Positions 1 to 11,100 of a stretch of DNA of 34,179 nt are shown piece by piece. Within the stretch, counting starts at the first letter, position 1; every line of letters begins with the position of its first letter. The position numbers and the translations under genes are program-made. The DNA is from Priapulus caudatus (taxonomy: Eukaryota > Priapulida > Priapulimorpha > Priapulimorphida > Priapulidae): the NCBI RefSeq assembly GCF_000485595.1, contig NW_014577668.1, positions 130,553 to 164,731 on the forward strand. Direction: 5' to 3'. Below the pieces are notes generated by a model. It was given only the letters and a program-made list of their open reading frames with translations, did no database searches and was not told the DNA's origin.

Positions 1-1194
1 TAAAGTGCAATTAAAGTGTTAAAAGTGTTAATATAGCCATTTGGAGTGTGCTCTGCTATGCATTTGTGCTGAGGCAAAAGTTGTCTCTTCAGGGACAAAC
101 TAGTAGTGACTAGTAGTTAACCAGTGAACCATCTATTGTTGATTGCACTACGATTGAGAATTTACACAGGAATTTGTCATCCTCTGGCTGTTGGGGTGTT
201 CTGAACTTGAGCTGTCACATTAGGTATATGGATTTCAGGTTAGGCTATCAGGTAACTGGTCAATACGTGTCCAGACCAAGGGATGTAACACACTGTGGTA
301 GTCGTTCACTGTTTTACATGAATTTTCGGTTTTCATGTGTGTCTGTAGTGCTGTTATGTCGTGTGCTGGAGCATTCACATGTGTGGTGTGCGTCGTGATA
401 GGCATCGGGGAAGGTGCCAAAAACTAACAATAAAAGTTGGGTTTCCATCCAATTTTCGTGTTTCATGTTTACATGGATTATTTTCTATAAAATTCTATTT
501 CTGTAAGGTCGCTTACTCTACAAACGGTCTGAATATATTTAGACCAAGTTCTTGGGTTTTGTGGAAAATTGATAAAGGTATTATATGAGGGGTTCAAACG
601 TCTTTTTTATATAATATTTATTTTATGCTTTGGCAATCGTCTGAACTAAAAAACTGTGCTTGTTGTTTTAAATTGGACAGCATCCAGGACGTCATTATTC
701 GCAATGCTAATAAGAATGTTTGGTTCGCTACATGTTGTAATGAGCAGCATACATGAGCTGAATCAATCCCTAAACAATTAAGCTTGTATTAATGGTTGGT
801 AGATTTTTCTATCTACTCTTTAAGTATATAGTAGCATGGGGCCATTTCACAAGTTTCGTGCTGGTGTATCTCATGATTGCTGGTGTGCTCATTTGAGCAT
901 TCATAGTTGATAAGCGTTTCTCTGTCTTTCTCTGTGACACGCTATGCATTTGGATCTCATCTGTAATGTGTAATACTGGAGTTCCAATTGGCTTCATGAC
1001 TCGGGCTTCTGAGCATGTGATTGTTAATTGATGGTTTTATTTTTCTCAGCACGTACGTACGTGGCATGCTGCCTCCAGGCTCATCGATAATCTGGTCGTT
1101 AGAGATTTCTCAATTGTGCTGAAACAAAATGTATTCATGTCGAATCGTTACTTGGTCCGCGATCATCATCGTTTGATGGGGTTTCTTGTTGTAG

Positions 1195-4100
1195 TCGGTC
1201 TCCGAAGGGCGCGCAGCGCGGTGCGACGTGCAAGCTACCATAATGCATTGCACGACGCTGTACAGAGAGAAGGGCAGCATTCTGGATCAGCTGATGCTGA
1301 GAGCGAGTGCAATGGGGCGTGTGACTTCGGACGCTGCGCGCTGCAAGGCAGATGAGGTGAGGCCTTGTTTGTCGTCACCAGCATACGATTAATATCACAG
1401 CGACAGTGATGAGAACGAAAAAGCTTATCGGACGCTTTAATCACCGGCCAGCATTTTTAAAACTATTTTCTTTTTAGTTGGGCAGGTTGCCATAACCTGC
1501 GGACAGATTACGATCAGTTTGCCTGAGACGAGTGCAGAAAAACATTTGGGGTTCTGCAGGGGACTTGAAAATACGATGAGGCAAATACGTCACTGGCAAT
1601 CAGCTAGTGGACGAACAGAGGCAAAGTGTCTCTCAGAATTATTCAGTTGGATAATTTTCGATTTTTTGCCGCAAGCAGTCTTCGTTGCTGCAGTCTGTAG
1701 ATTGCGTTGCTAATTGTGCCACATAAATTCTCAACTGACTAATGTTAAATTGGTTGCTTTCTTTTCTTACTCTAGAAGTGTGGGACCTTCAAGTTTTAGA
1801 GTAGAAGAGTTAGTCGCTGAACAAGGCCTGAAGTCACTAGACGTAGTTCTAATTTGCGGTATAAGTGATTCTGAGATATGATATATATTGTGTCAGATAC
1901 TCAGCATGGTTGACTATATGTGAGATAGTAGGGGTGAGGTAGGCGTGAAGGAATAAAAAAGTGAGACAATGGGCTCATTATACTATACAATGGTAAGAGC
2001 CTGGACAGGGAATGAGGTAGAGAGGCTGGCAAAAATGATGAGGGTATCCAGCTGTCTAAGTCGTTGTTTGAGACTGGCTTAGAGTGTGCTGCCATGAGTA
2101 CCACCGATAAATCCACTGTTCTAACATAGATTCTTTGATACAAGTTTAGTCGGATGCCAATACGATGAGCTCGGTTTAGGGCTGGTCTTCTAGTTTGCAT
2201 GGTTTGCACGTCAGGGATGTCGCAAACATAGACGGATAGCCCCGAACTCGAAGAAAGCCTCTTGGAGAGGCGGCAAAAGATAATGACCTGGAGAGTGTGC
2301 GCTGAAGGAGGGAGAGATCGCATCAAGACCCTGGTTAGAAAAAGCGGAAACGTCGGTTGCCGCTGGGACGCGCCAGCGTTACGCTGATGGCGTCGTGGCT
2401 TGAGGGCAGAAAATGCTGCTTCACTGGCACTGGTCCGACCTACAGGTAGCAGCACTCGTGCATCTGTCAGCGTGTGTGTCTTGTGGGCATGTGGGTGGTG
2501 TCGGTCTGTGATAGGTAGTGTGTATTCGTGTGGTGTGTCTGCTGCGTGCTGTGCGCTGTGGTGTGTCTTGTCGCTAATCTGTTTAGCGTGTGTGTGTCTG
2601 TTGTGGTTGCGTGCGAAGTTCGCTCTTGTGTGTGTGTGTCTGGTGATGTTACATGTGTTATCGTGGGGTGTCTGTGTGCGTGGCACTCTGTCGTGTGTGT
2701 GTGATTGTCGGGTGTCGTACATGTGTTATCGTGTGTGTGTTTGCCTGCGGCGTGCAGTGTGTGTGTATGTGTTGGGAGTCAGTACTGTGTGGTTTATAAT
2801 GGGTGCGTTGCGTTGCGTGTGTTGTGAATGCGTGCGTGCGCTGCGTGCGTGGCGTGCGTGCTTGCTGCGTGCTTGCGGAGTGGCGTGCGTGCGTGCGTGT
2901 GTAATTTAGCTAAGGTGTGTTTCATGAATGATGCTGTGTGAGGCTGTGCTGGTGCGGCGGTACATGTGCATCTGTGATCCTGCATAAGGGGTTCGTGCGT
3001 GTGAGAGCACCGGTGTTGATATCTGTGGTCAGGCCATGCATGTATGCCTGGTAACCGCGCTAACACTAGCTATAGATTATTACAAGATTCTGCAAAACTG
3101 AAAGATCTGTGGAGCATGTGGTTAGGTGACTAGGAGTAAGGCACCCGTAATGGTTTTGGTTCTAATACTTTACTGATTACTCTGCAGATATATTCAGTAT
3201 TTGTTCACCAGCTTTAGCCGACGAAGCTGTGTGTCAGTGTAATAAACGTGATGTAGATTTACAGGGAAAGGCACGGAAGTCTGAAGCAAAACTGTCAAAA
3301 CACGTAGTCAAGTGGAAGGAACTGCCAACTGAAAGTTAACAGGCAGCAGATGAGAGGGTCGCAAGAAGTGGAGGGTTTAGTCTGTTGCTATGGTAAGTAT
3401 GAGACACTAAGCGGCAGTGACTACTTTACACATCTTCCACACCACAGGTAGTCAGAGTGTCGGTGCAGTAGGTAGTGGTGTGGTTAGTAAGACCAGTACC
3501 AGGGCGGGCGGGCTTAGCTACTAAACATAGGGGCTCTAGAAATCCTGTTACCTTGTTCTTCTTTCTTTATGGATGTTATCAGTTGTTCTGTTGTTGTTTT
3601 GTTTGTTCTTGTTATCTAAAATAGCATAAAATTGAATTTAATAACAAAATATAAATGTTTGTATATAATCTTTATGTATGTGTTTGTTAATATCGAGCAT
3701 GATCTTATTAAAAATGAACTTTTATTTTAGGCTGGAGGACAAGTGAAGCTTATCAATTGGACTCTTGGCTGAGACAGGAAGAGAACAAAGGTAGAGAGTT
3801 ATTCAAATCTGCAGGCAGAAAGACAAAGTTAACGTTAGATCTGAGTTTGAGGCAGGAGAGAAGACAAAGGTAGCAGGAGTTAGATCTAGTTTGGAGGCGA
3901 GAGAAAAGAAAGGTAGTAGATGGATTCAATCTGCAAGACAGAAAAGACAAGGTAGACGATGTGGATCAAGGTGTAGCATGCAGCGGAAAGGTAAAGGTAG
4001 CCGATGTTAGACTCAAATTTGGAGGCAGAGAGGCAACAAGGTAGTAGGAACTGATACAAAATCTAGCAGCCAGAAAAGACAAGGGTAACAGAGTTGCGAC

Positions 4101-4365
4101 TCAAGTTTGAGGCAGAAGAAAAGGCACAAGGTAGCCGATTTGACTCAAGTTGGAGGCAGAAAAAACGCAAGGTAGTGAACGGGCGATACAAATCTGCAGC
4201 CAGAAAGGACAAAGGTACAGAGTTGGACTCAAAGTTTTAGAGGGGTGGAAAACAAAGGGTACAGAGTTGACTCGGTTGGAGGCAGGAAGCAAGAGGTGGT
4301 AGAACTGGATTCAATCTGAGGGCAGAAAGTCAAGGGCTAACAAGGAGTTGGCGCTCAAGTCTAAA
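1195..4365 (+). pseudogene. Indel-ridden copy of CLIP exons 3-8 (5' part)
   Basis: Equivalent of 11254-14130. Exon counterparts with recognisable splice sites: 1195-1356 (exon 3), 1478-1620 (exon 4, also with a gc donor), 1776-1842 (exon 5), 2215-2445 (exon 6), 3265-3392 (exon 7) and 3731-4365 (exon 8, 5' part). Every exon is frameshifted by small indels. The noise stops abruptly near 4365. Probably raw long-read fill; alternatively a degraded tandem copy. Confidence 0.75.
2447..2905. repeat. GT/GCGT minisatellite (copy in the duplicated block)
   Basis: Counterpart of 12495-12935 with interrupted units; follows the exon 6 copy. Confidence 0.8.
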
Positions 4366-4951
4366 GGTTAGGTGGAAAAGGCAAAGGTAGCAGAGCTAGA
4401 CACAGGCACGGAGGCAGAGAAGGCAAAGTTTGTAGAACTGGATTCAAATCTACAGGCAGAAAAGGCTAAGGTAGCAGAGTTGGATTTGAGTTTGGAGGCG
4501 GAAAAGACCAAAGTAGCTGAGTTAGGCTCGAGCTTTGAGATGGAAAAGGCAAAGGTGGTAGAACTGGATTTAAATCTGCAAGCAGAAAAGACAAAGGTAG
4601 CAGCGTTGGACTCAAGTCTAGAGGCAGAAAATGCAAGAGTGGTAGAATTGAATTCGAATTTGGAGGCAAAAAATGCAAAGGTAGCCGAATTGGATTCAAG
4701 TTTGGAGGCAGAGAAGGCAAAGATAGTGGAAATGGAGTCAAATCTGCAGGCAGAAAAGACAAAGGTAGTAGAACTTGATTCAAGTGTGCAAGCAGAAAAG
4801 ACAAAGGTAACAGAGTTAGACTCAAGTCTCCAAGCCGAACAAGCAAAGGCAGCAGAGCTGGATTTGAATTTGAAGGGAGAAATAGCAAAAGCAGCAGAGT
4901 TGGACTCAAGCTTGCAGACAGAAAAAGCAAAGATGGCAGAATTGGTTTCAG
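4366..4951 (+). CDS. CLIP1: CLIP exon 8, clean 3' part (out of order in this window)
   Basis: An open frame of about 195 codons made of 14-residue coiled-coil units (consensus AEKxKVxELDSSLx), ending at TTTCAG|gtatgc with one base of a split codon. That base plus AT at 5073 gives Asp, so it splices in phase to exon 9. It is the intact counterpart of the damaged 14131-14864 stretch and logically belongs after 14130. The repeats diverge gradually toward the end (LKGEIAKAAELDSSLQTEKA), unlike the near-identical units in the 5' part. Confidence 0.82.
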
Positions 4952-5072
4952 GTATGCGGGAAGAAAATAGAGGATGAGAAATTTGGCTATACAGTATGCT
5001 GGCTGTATAACCTTCATGCTGCGCATGTCTCGATAGATACACTGGTGTCTAATTAGAGTTTTTATTCTGCAG

Positions 5073-5140
5073 ATTATGACAGAAAGCTACAGGCCAGTGA
5101 AGAAAAATGTCAGCAGTTTACCGATGATAAGCAGAGATTG
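5073..5140 (+). CDS. CLIP1: CLIP exon 9 (clean copy)
   Basis: Acceptor ctgcag at 5067-5072, donor TTG|gtatgt. The split Asp codon is followed by YDRKLQASEEKCQQFTDDKQ and RL, a short coiled-coil piece. The phase joins exon 8 (phase 1) to exon 10 (phase 0). The second copy at about 14998-15069 is frameshifted. Confidence 0.85.
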
Positions 5141-5298
5141 GTATGTATTATTCTCACTATTACTAAACACTGTATATTGGCATACCTGCTCAAATCTGTG
5201 AGTTCGTGACATCTCGCCATCTGATCGGTCCATTTTCCCTCTAGAATTCTACGTTCTTTTGTTTATTGACAATAAACACCTATGTATTGAATTTTGCA

Positions 5299-5493
5299 CA
5301 GGGGAGAGATAGTGATCCGCTAGGGGACGGCTCTGATAGGCTAATTTTGACTCTTATATATTTTATTTTTTATTATTTTTGGCTAATTTTGTTTTATTTT
5401 AGAATTAGGGATAGGATTAGGATTAGGGTTAGGGTTAGGGTTAACTGATTTTTATATCCACAACTTATTTCTATATTTACTATCTCTCCCCTG
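5299..5493. mobile_element. Short element with 15-bp inverted ends and internal TTAGGG tract
   Basis: Perfect terminal inverted repeats CAGGGGAGAGATAGT (5299-5313) and ACTATCTCTCCCCTG (5479-5493) flank about 165 bp containing a TTAGGG-like tract (about 5404-5443). CTATGTATT occurs just outside on both sides (5280-5288 and 5504-5512), possibly a remnant of target duplication. Looks like a MITE. A noisy copy is at about 15253-15464 in the duplicated block. Confidence 0.7.
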
Positions 5494-5575
5494 AGACCTA
5501 CTACTATGTATTTGTCTGATGTTTACGTAGTAACTAATGTATTATTAATGTTCTTTTTCCCGTCGACGATTAAAG

Positions 5576-5664
5576 GAGCAGCAGATAGTTGAACTGGTTC
5601 AGAACTCTGGTGATAGCTCACATCAACTGGCCAGCATGAATGAACAGCTTCGACAGAAGGACCG
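5576..5664 (+). CDS. CLIP1: CLIP exon 10 (clean copy), conserved rod motif
   Basis: Acceptor ttaaag at 5570-5575. It encodes EQQIVELVQNSGDSSHQLAS then MNEQLRQKD and two bases of Arg, matching CLIP-170 [20 protein letters not shown]. In CLIP-170 the next residues are DVEELQ; here the next in-phase exon at 17148 encodes KVEELQ. This places exon 10 immediately before exon 11, not upstream of the CAP-Gly exons where it sits. Confidence 0.87.
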
Positions 5665-5863
5665 GTTAGTGTGTTTTTGATTGTCATTAATTGAGTAGAC
5701 ACACACACACACACTCACTCGGGCGGCCTGAGCCCTAATACAGCGTCACCACAACCCCTGATCACCCCAGCTCGCTGGTCGTCTCTACCCCAGCGTCCCT
5801 CTTCATGATTGTGACGACCCCTTTCTAATTGAGTAGAATTTAAAAGAAAAACATTTAGTTTTT

Positions 5864-6240
5864 AGCTCACCTTGACATCGTCAAGATGAGCTATTGCCAT
5901 GGGTCGTCGTACGTCGTACGTCCGTCCGTCCGTCCGTCCGTCCGTCAACATTTGGCTACGGTCAACGATAACTCAGGAACCGTTTCACCCACATGTTTGA
6001 AATTGGGTTTAGTTGTTACTGCTATGGCAGAGGTTTGAACGTTCTATTTTGGAGCACGCCAGTCGACGTACTTTCGAGCCACGGTAATATTTTGGCAAAA
6101 ATGGGAATTGCCATTAGTCAGTTCAGGTTCAACGGATTTTGCTCATTTTTGGTATGTGAATGAATAAGGGCCAGGGGTTTTGATATTTAAAAAAAATTAT
6201 GCAAATTAGGTAGGTTTTGGCAATTATATAGCATATTATA
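5864..6240. mobile_element. AGCTCA hairpin / TCCG-repeat dispersed element
   Basis: Begins with a hairpin (AGCTCAccTTGAC atc GTCAAgaTGAGCT, 5864-5892), then a GTCGT/TCCG run (about 5907-5945), then an AT-rich body. It resembles dispersed elements common in invertebrate genomes. Boundaries on the right are estimated. Duplicated with noise at about 15870-16260. Confidence 0.5.
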
Positions 6241-6290
6241 TAGACACGCAGATAACAGTCTGTGGTGTCACACTTGTCTGGTTCGTTTTA

Positions 6291-7470
6291 GTATCAGAGG
6301 CTGTTTTTTTATTTAAATATGATTGATAATGTGATGAATCATTAATCGGCTAAAAGCAGATGTGCGATTGTGCATGTGGGTATGTGTAGGATGCTAGTGA
6401 AGTGCGTAATTAACCTGTGACTGAATGATGTAAAATCCACTATGAAGCAATAGTCTGAATGAGTAATGTCATAAATTATTCCTCACCGAAATTTGACGTG
6501 TGCGCGCGTGCAAGCATGCGTGGGAGCCTCTAGTGCAATTGCATAATTTTAACCTGTGACTTCTATGTGATGGATCCTCGGTTTCTATTCGCTACGTTTA
6601 GTTTGTACCTGCTTGCATGGTAATCGAGAGAGCACTTCCACACAGAGTTTTAGAGACCATTGCTGTTGTTTTGCATGTGCATGCGCCGTGCAGACGCCGT
6701 CACACAGAGTGCACGTAAGGCGGGTCTACCGACGCCTGCAGCCGAACAGTATGCTCACAGGGTGGCGGCAAAACTCCACCATGGTACGCACCCATGCTTC
6801 CTGCACTGCATTTAGCAGTACGCACGTTTACGAAAACAGTCATGTAAGAAAATCGGTTTATGTGCTCGGATGAAAGCGATCACTTTTCGAGAAATATGGA
6901 TGAAGCGAGAATGAGGTTGAATGTTGACTAACTACTCGCATATCTCATGTAATTCACTCGTTTGGCGGATGAGGGAAAATATTCAGATAATGCTATGTCG
7001 TATCATTCAAGAAAAAATCAGTAACTATAGTGAAAAGTAACCACCGATAACGTCTGCTGCCATGAATTGCCTGAATTATTATAACAACCTCGCGTAATGG
7101 ATGTTTTTCCTAGCAGACCAGCCTCCAGATCTTTGCTATGAAACATGGTGTTAGCGAACGTTAACTCAATTATAATCTGTGCATTATAATCATCATAATA
7201 ATTAACTTAAGCGAAAGTTAACTACTCTCAATTATCTCCCTAGTCTGCTGCTAGTCGTTAATGTTATAACTAATATCACTGTCAACCGTTACGAACATTG
7301 GCAATTACTCGTACGGTAACCGTGACGATGAGTATCGGTGCCCCACTGACGCGCCTCTTCTCTCCCTCACTCTCTCTTTCTCTCCTTTCACTCTCCCTCT
7401 CTCCTCTCACTTTCCCCCTCTCTCTTGCTGTCTCGCTCTTTCTCCTCTCTCTTTCTTTCTCTATCTCTAC

Positions 7471-7509
<39 letters not shown>

Positions 7510-7551
7510 GCGCCCGCTGACTCCTCTCTCTCTCTCTCTTTTTCTCTACAG
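6291..7551. other. Region upstream of the CAP-Gly exons
   Basis: No coding exon recognised. The last 190 bases are a CT-rich polypyrimidine stretch. If the initial CLIP exon is in the window it could be here, but I see no supported start. The region may hold an assembly join, because 6290 is where the large repeat ends. Confidence 0.5.
7355..7549 (+). repeat. CT-rich microsatellite / polypyrimidine tract
   Basis: Nearly uninterrupted CT/TCTC sequence directly before the acag acceptor of the CAP-Gly exon; it may serve as an unusually long polypyrimidine tract. Confidence 0.85.
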
Positions 7552-8197
7552 CGTCTGACTCTGGCGCCTTGTCACAGACGGGCGACGGCTACATCGTCGG
7601 CGACCGCGTCTGGGTTGGCGGCACCAAGCCGGGCCTCATCGCGTTCCTCGGCGAGACGCAGTTTGCGCCGGGCGAGTGGGCCGGCGTCGTGCTCGACGAG
7701 ACGATCGGCAAGAACGACGGCTCGGTCGCCGGCGTGCGCTACTTCCAGTGCGAGGCAAAGCGCGGCGTGTTCTCGCGCGCCGCCAAGCTGACACGCGCAC
7801 CTTCTGAGGACGGCGTCGCCGCCGCGGCCGCGGCCGCCACCCCGACGCGACCCCCCGCCGCGATGCCGGCGCGCCCGCAGAATGGGCTGACGGCGGCGAA
7901 CCTCGCGCGAGTCGCCAAGGCAGCGGCGACGACGACGCCGACGACGCCGCGGCAGGGGGCGGCGCCGCCGCCGGGCGGGCTTCGCAAGTCGTCGCTGACG
8001 GCGTCCGTGAGCAGTCTCGGGTCGGAGAGCGGTCGGGAGCGCAAGTCACTGCGCGTCGGCGACCGCGTGCTCGTCAGCGGCACGAAGACGGGCACGCTGC
8101 GCTACCTGGGAGCGACGGACTTTGCGAAGGGCGACTGGGCCGGCATCGAGCTGGACGATGCGCAGGGCAAGAACGACGGATCGGTCGCGGGCAAGAG
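7552..8197 (+). CDS. CLIP1: CLIP exon 1 of the visible gene: CAP-Gly 1, linker, first half of CAP-Gly 2
   Basis: Follows a CT-rich tract and an acag acceptor at 7548-7551 and ends at AG|gtacgt. The first CAP-Gly starts near [19 protein letters not shown] and carries [13 protein letters not shown] and [16 protein letters not shown] linker of about 90 residues, rich in Ala, Pro, Thr and Ser and ending in a Ser cluster ([15 protein letters not shown]), leads to CAP-Gly 2 ([28 protein letters not shown]). The exon is much more GC-rich than its flanks. The exon is open to its left edge with no in-frame ATG there, so the initiator lies in an exon I could not find. Confidence 0.95.
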
Positions 8198-11100
8198 GTA
8201 CGTGTCCGGCGTCCGCACGCCTGCGCGGCCGGTCACGCACGGTCACGCATGATTACGGCTGGTCACGGCCGGTTACGGTCTGTCACTGAACGTTGCCGCT
8301 GTCATATAATAGGTCGTGGTCAGTTAATATGACGTGACTAATCAATAGGTCGTGGTCAATCAATAGGTAGCGGCTAACCAATAAGTGGCAGCCAATCAAT
8401 AGGTCATGGTCAGTTAATATGGTGTGACTAATCAATAGGTTGTGGTCAATCAATAGGTAGTGGCTAACCAATCAATAGGTCATGGTCAGTTAATATGGTG
8501 TGACTAATCAATATGTCACGGCAAACTGATAGGTTGCTGTCAATTAATTTTGTGCGATCTTTGAATAAGCGATCAATCAATAGGTTAAAATCAATCAATA
8601 TGTCGAGGTCAATCGATATGGTGCAATAATCAATATGTCATAGGCAAGAGGTACTGACTTCTTGGTCAGCAAGACAGTATGTAAGGATCTTATCAAGGCA
8701 GTATGTAAGTGACGCCTCGTGAAATGTTCTTGAAAACCGCATATCATCGTCTCACCCGCCTCTCTTTCTCTCCCGCTCTCTCGGCAGGTATTTTGACTGC
8801 AAGCCGAAGTGCGGGCTGTTTGCGCCCGTCATCAAGGTGGTGCGTCTCGCTCGGCCGCCCCCGCAGGTGAAGCCGCTCACAAGGCAGTCGCTGTCCAGCC
8901 ACACGCCGGGCGCACTGACGCGCTCCCGCAGCGGCAGCCAGGATTCCATCAACACCCTGAGCTCCACCTCCTCCCGAGGACGGGTAAGGTTGGGTGTGAC
9001 TTCACTAACCAGCCAGGTACTTGTCATAGGGGATGCCGATTCTAACAACACGGGCACGCAGCAGACGAACGACTGTGGCGGGTGCAGCATGAGAATGTTC
9101 GCTTGTTTTTGTAGCGTGGCGTCAAATTGTTGATGCTGAAGGACTAGCCGATTTCACGTATTGTGTCTATTTGTTGATAACATTTAGCGAGTTTTTGCTT
9201 TGTTTAAATTACTGAATTTTGTTAAAGTTAAGACGCAGGTTAAATGGGAATTTCGATTTTAAATGCGTAATTCTTAAAATAGATTAAATGTAAATATGTT
9301 TGCTTTTCATGAGTTACCTGAAAGTAATGCGATGTCTAATTGGTTTACACGTAAAATCAAGTTTCATAGCTGCAAAAGCCTTTAGTCCGGTACAGACTCG
9401 TAAAGCGATCATTTGCGTTTTTCTACAGTATTTGAAATAGTGTAAGCTGCCCTCCACAGGTTATATCTGTTTGCTGCCTGTGTTTACTCATTACTCTAGT
9501 TTGTAGTCATTTATTTTTTACCTTGTGAGAAAAAATGTTGTACGTACCATTAGCATTTTCTCCATGTTCATACATGAACTTTACAATTTCCTATCAGTAT
9601 TATTGTTGGTTGCAGACACAGTAGCACACAATTTATTTTATATTCTTATTACACAAAAATTGATCAGAGACTAATAGAAACTGAAATTGGCTTGAATTGC
9701 AGTTTTGCCATAGTACGAGTTCATGAAATATGCAGCAGTTGTACCAACATTCTCATTATTAAAGTCCACGTCAGTATAATTCCATGTAAGAAATTTAACC
9801 AATGAACGTTGCTAATGGTATCTGCGACATTGTTCAGCTCCAAGGGCATGTTTGTAAGTCATGCGTATATTGAGTTTTCATTTTTTTTATGTGTATGAAA
9901 TAGGCATATCTGGCTATTTGCATCTTGGAGATTGTACCCCTATTAACTCTTTACTACTTCTGTACTGTGTCTATGTTCCCATTCACAGTAACCTATACTC
10001 GGCATCATTCTCCTAATTAACATGTATAATTATGTAAACAATGCTATAGAATGACTCGAATGATTTATTAATACAGGATTGACTCATAAATTTCATATAT
10101 CTTTTTTAAAAGTGCAATAAAAGTGTAAAAGTGTTAATATATCCATTTGAGTGCTGCTTCTGTATGCATTTTGTGCATGAAAAAAGTCTGTTCTCTTCAG
10201 GGACAACTAAGTAGTGACCTAGTAGTAACCCAGTGAACCATCTATTGTGATTGCACTACGATGAGAATTTACACAGGAATTTCTCATTCCTCTGGCTGTA
10301 GTGGTGTTTCTGAATTGAGTGTCATCATAGGTATATGGATTCAGGTAGGCTATCAGGAACTGTCAATATGTCCAGACAAGGATGTAACACACTGCTGCTA
10401 GATCGTTCCTGGTTTTAATGAATTTTCGGTTTTCAGTGTGTGTGTGTTTTGTGTGTGCTTGGGAGCATTCACATGTGTGGTGTGGTCGTAAATAGGACAA
10501 TCAGGAAGTACCAAAAACTAACAGATAAAAGTTGGTTTCCATCCAAATTTCGTGTTTCATGTTTACATGGAATATTTTCTAAAAATTCTATTTCTGTAAG
10601 TGTCCTTACTCTAAAACGTCTAATATAATTAGCCAAGCTCTTGGTTTTGTGTGAAAATATGAATAAAGGTATATATGAGGGGTTCAAAACGTCTTTTTTA
10701 TATAATATTTTTTGGAATGTCTGAACTAAAAAACTTGCTTTTGTTTTTAACATTGGACAGCATCCTAGACATTATCCCAATGCTAATAAGTAATTTTTGG
10801 TTCGTACATGTTGTAATGAGCAGCATACTGAGCTGAATCGATCATCTAAACAAATTAAGCTGTCATTAATGGTGGTAATTATGCTAGATCTACTCTTTAA
10901 GTATATAGTAGCTGGCCATTTCACAAGTTTGTTGCTGGTCTCATCTCATATGCTGGTGTCTCTTAGCATCTCATAGTGATAAGCGTTCTCTGTCTTTTCT
11001 CTTTGCACGCTATGCATTGTGGATCTCATCTGTAATGTGTAAGTATAGGATTCCAATTGGCTTCATGACTCGGCTCTCTGAGCACTGTATTTTAATTGAT

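Larger units (their letters stand above)
1..6290 (+). repeat. Large direct repeat, copy 1 (continues left of window)
   Basis: Matches 10107-16330 end to end in the same orientation, exons and introns alike. Homology stops at 6290 (gttcgtttta then gtatcagagg). Sequence up to about 4365 has dense small indels relative to copy 2; from there to 6290 it is the cleaner copy. It lacks about 19 bp found near 16296 in copy 2. Confidence 0.92.

Noticed and set aside
1901-2722. 273-codon open frame on the minus strand
   Set aside because: Runs antisense through the noisy copy of CLIP exon 6 and the minisatellite; the clean copy at 11.9-12.7 kb does not keep it open.
2400-2909. 169-codon open frame rich in Cys, Val and Arg
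   Set aside because: Translation of the GT/GCGT minisatellite; no start, splice or homology support.
4368-5042. Antisense frames of 186-224 codons, Ser/Phe- or Leu/Pro-rich
   Set aside because: Shadow frames of the 42-bp coiled-coil repeat on the opposite strand.
5404-5443. TTAGGG tract as a chromosome end
   Set aside because: Short, degenerate, enclosed by inverted ends and flanked by gene sequence on both sides.
7636-8246. Antisense Arg/Ala-rich frames over the CAP-Gly exon
   Set aside because: Caused by high GC content; the sense strand is a clear CAP-Gly protein.
8300-8650. Regular spacing considered as a CRISPR-like array
   Set aside because: Units are degenerate and contiguous with no unique spacers, and the context is an animal intron.
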